This document shows, piece by piece, positions 59,870 to 64,000 of a stretch of DNA of 64,000 nt. The stretch is from Desulfonatronospira thiodismutans ASO3-1 (GTDB taxonomy: Bacteria; Desulfobacterota; Desulfovibrionia; Desulfovibrionales; Desulfonatronovibrionaceae), in the NCBI RefSeq assembly GCF_000174435.1, contig NZ_ACJN02000001.1, positions 609,658 through 673,657 on the forward strand. Reading direction: 5' to 3'. Within the stretch, counting starts at the first letter, position 1; each line of letters starts with the position of its first letter. The notes under the pieces are model-generated. The model was not told the origin of the DNA. It ran no database searches and saw only the letters and a list, made by a program, of their open reading frames with translations. Made by a program: the position numbers and the translations under genes.

Positions 59870-60135
59870 TAAATTGCCAGAGCAACCCGTTCTTCTATAA
59901 CAGTCTCTCTCGGTTTCCAGGTTTGATTATCTCTGGTAAAACCTGATTCTTCGAGAACTTGATCAAGTGTTCCCATTTCGGAACATTCCTCAATAAAGAT
60001 TTCTAAAGCTTCTACAAGGGATTTTTTGGCTTCCTCTATTGTCTCTCCAAAGCTGGAAACATTTAATGAGGGACAAAGTGCTACATAGATGTCGTCTTCC
60101 TTAAAAATTTCAACCTTAATATTTAGCTGCTGCAT
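59869..60135 (-). CDS. hicB: HicB-type antitoxin
   Basis: An 88-residue HicB antitoxin with the degraded RNase H-like fold (VEIFKEDDIYVALCPSLNVS, GETIEEAKKSLVEALEIFIE). I chose ATG 60135, with AGGAGGT about nine bases upstream; a longer frame from 60195 lacks such a site. No C-terminal DNA-binding domain is visible, so another factor may repress the operon. Confidence 0.88.
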   Translation of the reverse strand: MQQLNIKVEIFKEDDIYVALCPSLNVSSFGETIEEAKKSLVEALEIFIEECSEMGTLDQVLEESGFTRDNQTWKPRETVIEERVALAI

Positions 60136-60353
60136 TTTTGACCACCTCCTGCTGGACTTAACCAGATATTTAGAGCACGCATCACCTTTTGACAACCCTG
60201 TTGATCCTGCTTCACCCCACCAAGCCTCTTAATCAGCTGCAAAGCAACCTTCACGAAGGGTTTAAGGGGAAGAACTAAATCAACCCCGATGTTTTCTGAT
60301 GAATCATTCATAAAAAGATCTTCAAAGCCCTCAAAGCTGTCAGTCACAGTCAA
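60123..60353 (-). CDS. Small hypothetical frame upstream of hicB
   Basis: A 76-residue frame from GTG 60353 that overlaps the hicB start by 13 bases and contains the hicB ribosome binding site in its last codons. The segment LPLKPFVKVALQLIKRLG is amphipathic. No family is recognised. It could be a gene fragment or translationally coupled to hicB. Confidence 0.3.
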   Translation of the reverse strand: MTVTDSFEGFEDLFMNDSSENIGVDLVLPLKPFVKVALQLIKRLGGVKQDQQGCQKVMRALNIWLSPAGGGQKCSS

Positions 60354-60493
60354 TTTTACTTCGCTGTCCAGAACCTGTAAGTGCTTTCGGCCGCACTTGA
60401 TCCTGGCCTGCTTTCAAGTTTAGTTGTGACAACCTAAAATTGACCACCCTCAAGTCAGTGGCTTACTCCTGAAACCTTGTCATAAAAAACAAG

Positions 60494-60772
60494 AACCACG
60501 CCAAAGACGCGTGGCAGGCATAGATTGACAGGATAAGCAATCAGCGGCCCCGGTGAAATCAGCTGCGCTGTCCTTCGGAATTTCACAGAGCAAGCCGGAA
60601 GCCGCAGATTGCATTAACCATCCAGCACTCACTTTCTTCCGACATTTATGAGTGCCGGAAAAAAGTGAGTGCTGGAGTGACAACCTTTTGGCCTGGCTTC
60701 CGGCCAGGACAAAATGATTTTTCTCTTAATCCATCTCTTAATCTATGCCTGCCACGCGTCTTTGGCGTGGTT
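60494..60772. repeat. 279-bp long inverted repeat with 33-bp perfect arms
   Basis: The left arm (60494-60526) begins AACCACGCCAAAGACGCGTG and the right arm (60740-60772) is its exact complement. Inside lie AGCCGGAAGCC near 60593 and GGCTTCCGGCC near 60697, and at the centre the family E hairpin. No coding capacity and no direct target repeat found by eye. Confidence 0.8.
60621..60676. repeat. Family E hairpin
   Basis: TCCAGCACTCACTTT (60621-60635) and its exact complement (60662-60676). The same motif forms the hairpin at 15675-15741. It is at the centre of the long inverted repeat. Confidence 0.7.
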
Positions 60773-60988
60773 AATCCTGCCTGCCCCGTGTATATTCTTC
60801 CAATACACTGGGGTCAAATAGCTCTTTTCTTTATTGGGTTGTGGGCCAGGCCCGCGTTAGAGCATAGAACCTTAGAACTGCTTTTTCCATATCAAAATGG
60901 CGGTTCCAAGACTCAAAATCAAGCAAAAAACGAACTTTTCTCAAATATTTTCAATATATTGGCTGGGTCAGACCCGAATAAAGCAAAT

Positions 60989-62377
60989 TCACTCCGGCAG
61001 CCAGGCGCAATCCACCCAGTGCTCTATATAGCGTTTCACAAAGTCCTTCATCTCCCGGATGTTGGCCGCAGGTTCGCGGCAGGCCCGGGCACAGGTAGAA
61101 ACGACATCCCGGTAGAACTCCGGAGCTACAGCCCTGATGCCTTCATAATTCAAAAGCAACTTCGGAAGGCGCTCTGTGATTTTGGCTCCGCGAGGTGCCA
61201 TCACAATGCTCGGAGGCTCACCATACGTGTTGATCAAAATGTATCGCCAACTTGGGTCTGCGGGTCCCTGGCGCGGGACAATTTCACAGGAGCATGCATC
61301 CCCGCCGCCGGAAATGGATTCGTAGATCTCCTTGATGGCCTGGGGTTTGTGGGCCACCAGGGCATAAGGTCCGACCCCTGCATAAACACCCATGCTTTTG
61401 TCGTATTCGATGCCGAGCAAGGCTTCCAGGTCAAAGCGTGCATGCCGGTCAAGGGGAGTTTTCCCTGAGATAAACCATTGAAGTTGCCGCAGGGTGATCC
61501 CGGCACACCCGGCAATCTCTGCGGGCGGATTGGGCCAGCACGCCACGAGGTTCCTGGCGATTTCGGCCGCGTTGTCCCAGTCACTGTCGGTCCAAAAATC
61601 ATCGTCGTCTATATCCTCCGGTACCATCTCACCTGTCAGCAGCCAGGTACTGCCATCAAACCCGTCGTGGTTGAAATATCGGGGCTGATCAGGGGGTAGA
61701 GAAGTCTCCCAGGATGACAGCCATGGACCGGGTTCCCAGTCGAGTCCACCGGTCACTGTCGGCACCGGAACTCGTGCTGGTAAAGCCAGCCAGCATTGGA
61801 TCCTGTCTACAACCTCACGGCTGTGCACGCCCCTGAGAATACGACCACCACTGACAAAAAAATCGTGGTCTTCTTGAGCGTTTCGGCAAAGGTCCTGTAC
61901 GGACCCGGCAAGAGACCGGTCTTTTCCGTCGTGCTTCCTCGGCAGCCACCGGCTGGAGTCCTGGGCGGAGCGCAGGGAAGCCGGAAGGGATTTCTCTTTT
62001 GCACCGGCGACCTCGACCTGAACTCCGATTTTTGCCATTTCCTCAGCCAGTTCAGGGCTGGCCGCCGCCAGGTGACGGTTGACCCGCAGAATGTCCGGTT
62101 GGCCATTCAAGCCCTCGGCATTACCCCACGCCTCCAGAAGAACATCCCGGAAGGGTCTGGGCTGATCGACCGGAGTGAAGGTCATCCACCGAATGGGTAA
62201 CCCGGCAACGGTCAATCCATAAAGTATGAGCGGGCTGAGCCCGTATCGCCCTGCATCCTTGAGCCTGATCGGGTCCCGCACTGATACGATGCCATGCTGC
62301 GAGTGGTGAAAAAGGAACTTGGCTATCGCAACGTAAAAATGATGCTCTCTTGGTGATGGCTGCGTCTGCTGATTCAT
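60989..62377 (-). CDS. Uncharacterised 462-residue protein next to the ATPase/TOPRIM pair
   Basis: A soluble protein with no domain I recognise. It has a short helical N-terminus (HHFYVAIAKFLFHHSQHGIV), a middle region rich in Trp and Asp (DIDDDDFWTDSDWDN), a possible helix-turn-helix (NPPAEIAGCAGITLRQLQWF, about 298-317), and cysteines in ACSCEIVP and CARACREP. AGGAGG lies close before ATG 62377. It is 184 bases downstream of the DUF4276 gene on the same strand and could be a third component, or unrelated. Confidence 0.72.
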   Translation of the reverse strand: MNQQTQPSPREHHFYVAIAKFLFHHSQHGIVSVRDPIRLKDAGRYGLSPLILYGLTVAGLPIRWMTFTPVDQPRPFRDVLLEAWGNAEGLNGQPDILRVNRHLAAASPELAEEMAKIGVQVEVAGAKEKSLPASLRSAQDSSRWLPRKHDGKDRSLAGSVQDLCRNAQEDHDFFVSGGRILRGVHSREVVDRIQCWLALPARVPVPTVTGGLDWEPGPWLSSWETSLPPDQPRYFNHDGFDGSTWLLTGEMVPEDIDDDDFWTDSDWDNAAEIARNLVACWPNPPAEIAGCAGITLRQLQWFISGKTPLDRHARFDLEALLGIEYDKSMGVYAGVGPYALVAHKPQAIKEIYESISGGGDACSCEIVPRQGPADPSWRYILINTYGEPPSIVMAPRGAKITERLPKLLLNYEGIRAVAPEFYRDVVSTCARACREPAANIREMKDFVKRYIEHWVDCAWLPE

Positions 62378-62561
62378 GCTCCCTCCTGGGGAAATGCGAG
62401 CTTTCCCCGAGAATTATTGTAAAGTACTCCTGTCATTTTCCGGGTCAGCCCGACGGTTTCACTTTGCCTGGGGGAAAATATCTATTGGCTCTGATCATGT
62501 TTTCTTACATCTATGTTTTTGGCCCTGTTCGACCCCGAGTCTGAACATAGATCTGTCATTC

Positions 62562-63236
62562 TCATAAACTTTCCAGCCTGTGGAGCCATCGGTCCAGCCA
62601 CGGGCATTTACTCCGCAGAGTGGAAAGCCCTACTTCTTGGACTGTCAAAACCCCACATGCAACCTTGTCGTAATTGGACACAAGCTGAATAATCCTCATG
62701 GAGGGAGCATTTTCCGGAGAATCGTCAATCATCTCCACCTGTCCAGCAAAACTACTCTTTATCTCTTCCAGTTCTCTGGTGATTTTCTGGGAAGAAACGG
62801 TCATACCGGTGACACTCTGTATGACTCGGGCTGTAGTTTCGGGGTCAACAAAGAGAAGACTTTCAAATTCATGCAGTTGGACACAAGGATGAAACAAGCC
62901 TCCAAGTTCGGGAAGATCATCAATCAAGGCTTCTTCAACGTAACGACCTCGACTGGACAAGGGTTGTTTGGATGCATCATCTCGTCCCGGCCAGGAATGT
63001 GGCATCCGAAAATAATAGATTAAAAGGCTGACGTGCCGTCCTGTTCTTTGCCTGGCCAGACGTATCAGCTCTTTGCGATATACGGACCAGTTTTTCACAC
63101 CACCTCGTTTTTGTTGCGGTCTTCCAGCCAGAGTACCCTGAACCGCCACTCCCCGGGATGCGATATAGGGGGCAACCACACTTTTGCAGAATTCTCGCTC
63201 GGTGTGACCCTCACAGAGTACAAGAACATCAAGCAT
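62562..63236 (-). CDS. DUF4276 TOPRIM-like protein
   Basis: A 224-residue DUF4276 protein, a TOPRIM-fold family usually encoded directly after an AAA ATPase and related to OLD/AriB-like effectors. Seen: the first acidic motif in VLVLCEGHTEREF (about 5-17), LHEFESLLFVDPE (about 125-137), and NYDKVACGVLTV near the end. The stretch LLIYYFRMPHSWPGR carries Tyr where other family members, as I recall, have the conserved Asp of a DYY motif, so nuclease activity may be lost. I chose ATG 63236, overlapping the ATPase stop by eight bases. Confidence 0.82.
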   Translation of the reverse strand: MLDVLVLCEGHTEREFCKSVVAPYIASRGVAVQGTLAGRPQQKRGGVKNWSVYRKELIRLARQRTGRHVSLLIYYFRMPHSWPGRDDASKQPLSSRGRYVEEALIDDLPELGGLFHPCVQLHEFESLLFVDPETTARVIQSVTGMTVSSQKITRELEEIKSSFAGQVEMIDDSPENAPSMRIIQLVSNYDKVACGVLTVQEVGLSTLRSKCPWLDRWLHRLESL

Positions 63237-64000
63237 AGTTGATCCCGCCCCCGACATTGCCCTTGAGCCATAACTCTCCCAGACTGAACTCCTGCAGCCA
63301 TTCTGCCAGTTCTTTGCTGTCCAGGCGCGTCAGCCTGGTTGCGCCTTCTATCTGATCCACCGTTATGACCTGCTCAGGCTCGAATTCGCTTAAAAATATG
63401 GGAGCCTGGGTACAGATGATGATTTGCATCCTTGAAGACGCGGAGCGGACCAGACCCGCCAGGATAACCAGGGCCTCGGGATGCAGACCGAGCTCTGGCT
63501 CATCGATAATGATCGTGGAGGGAGGGCAAGGTTGAAGAAGCGCGGTGATCAGACATAAAAAGCGAATGGTCCCGTCTGAGAGATGACCAGGGGAAAAGAT
63601 GTAGTCTTTGTCCTTTTGACGCCAGGTAAGGCGCACCTGATCCTCGGTTTTGTTCTTGCGCACTGTCAATTCAAAATCGTCAAAAAACGGAGCCATGCGC
63701 TGCATTGTTCTGCGAATGACCTTGATACGTTTCAGGATGTTTCTCTCTCAGGCCATACAAAAAAGCCGCCAGGTTTTCCCCATAAGGATCCAGCCTCTTG
63801 GTCTGCTCAACTCCGGAGTCCCGCCGCATACCTGCGGTCATGCTGGTGTCATGAAAATGATACACCTGCCAGCTGGAGACTGAATTCCATACGTACCAGT
63901 TGGTACCCAGCCTGGCAGTAAAACCGGGCTCGTCTTTGCAATCCTTCAAAACCGATTCCAACCGTCCCTCAGCAAGGGTAAAAAGAGAGCCGTCCCCAGT
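63229..64000 (-). pseudogene. AAA_21 ATPase, frameshifted and cut by the window edge
   Basis: The C-terminal half (63705-63229) encodes the signature helix GHLSDGTIRFLCLITALLQP, Walker B STIIIDEPELGLHPEALVIL, and ICTQAPIFLSEF. The preceding part (64000 to about 63706) encodes GTNWYVWNSVSSWQVYHFHD and LDPYGENLAAFLYGLREKHP in another frame. The two join near HPETYQ / VIRRTMQRM, where one extra or two missing bases break the frame. The N-terminus with Walker A lies beyond the right edge. With the DUF4276 gene it forms an ATPase-TOPRIM pair like PARIS/OLD-type defence systems. Confidence 0.8.

Noticed and set aside
60665-61468. A plus-strand 267-codon frame
   Set aside because: It overlaps the minus-strand gene at 60989-62377, has no family-like segments and begins inside a repeat.

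Overview
The window looks like a chromosomal segment of a deltaproteobacterial sulfate reducer of the Desulfovibrionales type. This is an inference. It rests on the gene order cheW-mfd-(two SurA/PpiC-like genes)-rodZ-recO-glyQ-glyS-rpsT, the futalosine-pathway gene mqnA, an archaeal-type single-subunit glutamate synthase, a LarC nickel-cofactor gene, and a DHH-CBS-nucleotidyltransferase fusion of the split CC-/A-adding kind. No 16S rRNA or complete tRNA gene is present, so the genus cannot be fixed.

Left half (about 1-33 kb): mostly conserved housekeeping genes. A plus-strand run (cheW to rpsT) covers chemotaxis coupling, transcription-coupled repair, periplasmic folding, cell shape, recombination repair, glycyl-tRNA synthetase and ribosomal protein S20. 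It is followed by mqnA, a DUF374 acyltransferase, a large secreted TPR protein, a YHS-domain protein, folK, xerD with the CCA/A-adding fusion, the glutamate synthase-like enzyme, and a minus-strand run tgt-nth-ispA-xseB. A REC-TPR protein, larC and a PspC protein close this part.

Middle (about 30-46 kb): signalling and transport. A cNMP-binding/CBS/nucleotidyltransferase protein, a DEDD exonuclease and a sodium/solute symporter with a 28-residue membrane miniprotein lie in one direction. A related cNMP/CBS/nucleotidyltransferase-actP-DUF485 operon lies at 49.6-53.3 kb, so the same pairing occurs twice. Between them are a Ste24-type protease, a UbiB/AarF kinase-like protein, a higBA toxin-antitoxin pair, a response regulator-kinase, and a 1287-residue hybrid kinase with a periplasmic solute-binding sensor.

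Right part (about 45-64 kb): accessory DNA. It holds a DIP1984-family gene beside a tRNA-like RNA, a frameshifted conserved gene, an insertion sequence, RelE- and HicA-type toxin-antitoxin pairs, a DUF4143 ATPase, a long inverted repeat, and a decayed AAA-ATPase/TOPRIM (DUF4276) pair beside an unknown 462-residue protein.

The most unusual content is mobile. At least four families of small non-autonomous elements are scattered through the window. Family A (about 165-200 bp, ends GTAACCATTCAGG) has exact 8-bp target duplications at six sites. One copy interrupts a gene whose frame is restored by precise removal. Another is itself interrupted by a family B element with its own 8-bp duplication. 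Family D elements are exactly 132 bp with 6-bp duplications. A 1.9-kb insertion sequence with imperfect ends and a 10-bp duplication sits inside a family B element. It encodes a DUF4338 (DruA-like) domain fused in frame to the start of an ISAs1-type transposase, with an internal ribosome binding site and a textbook A AAA AAG -1 frameshift signal plus hairpin before the catalytic part.
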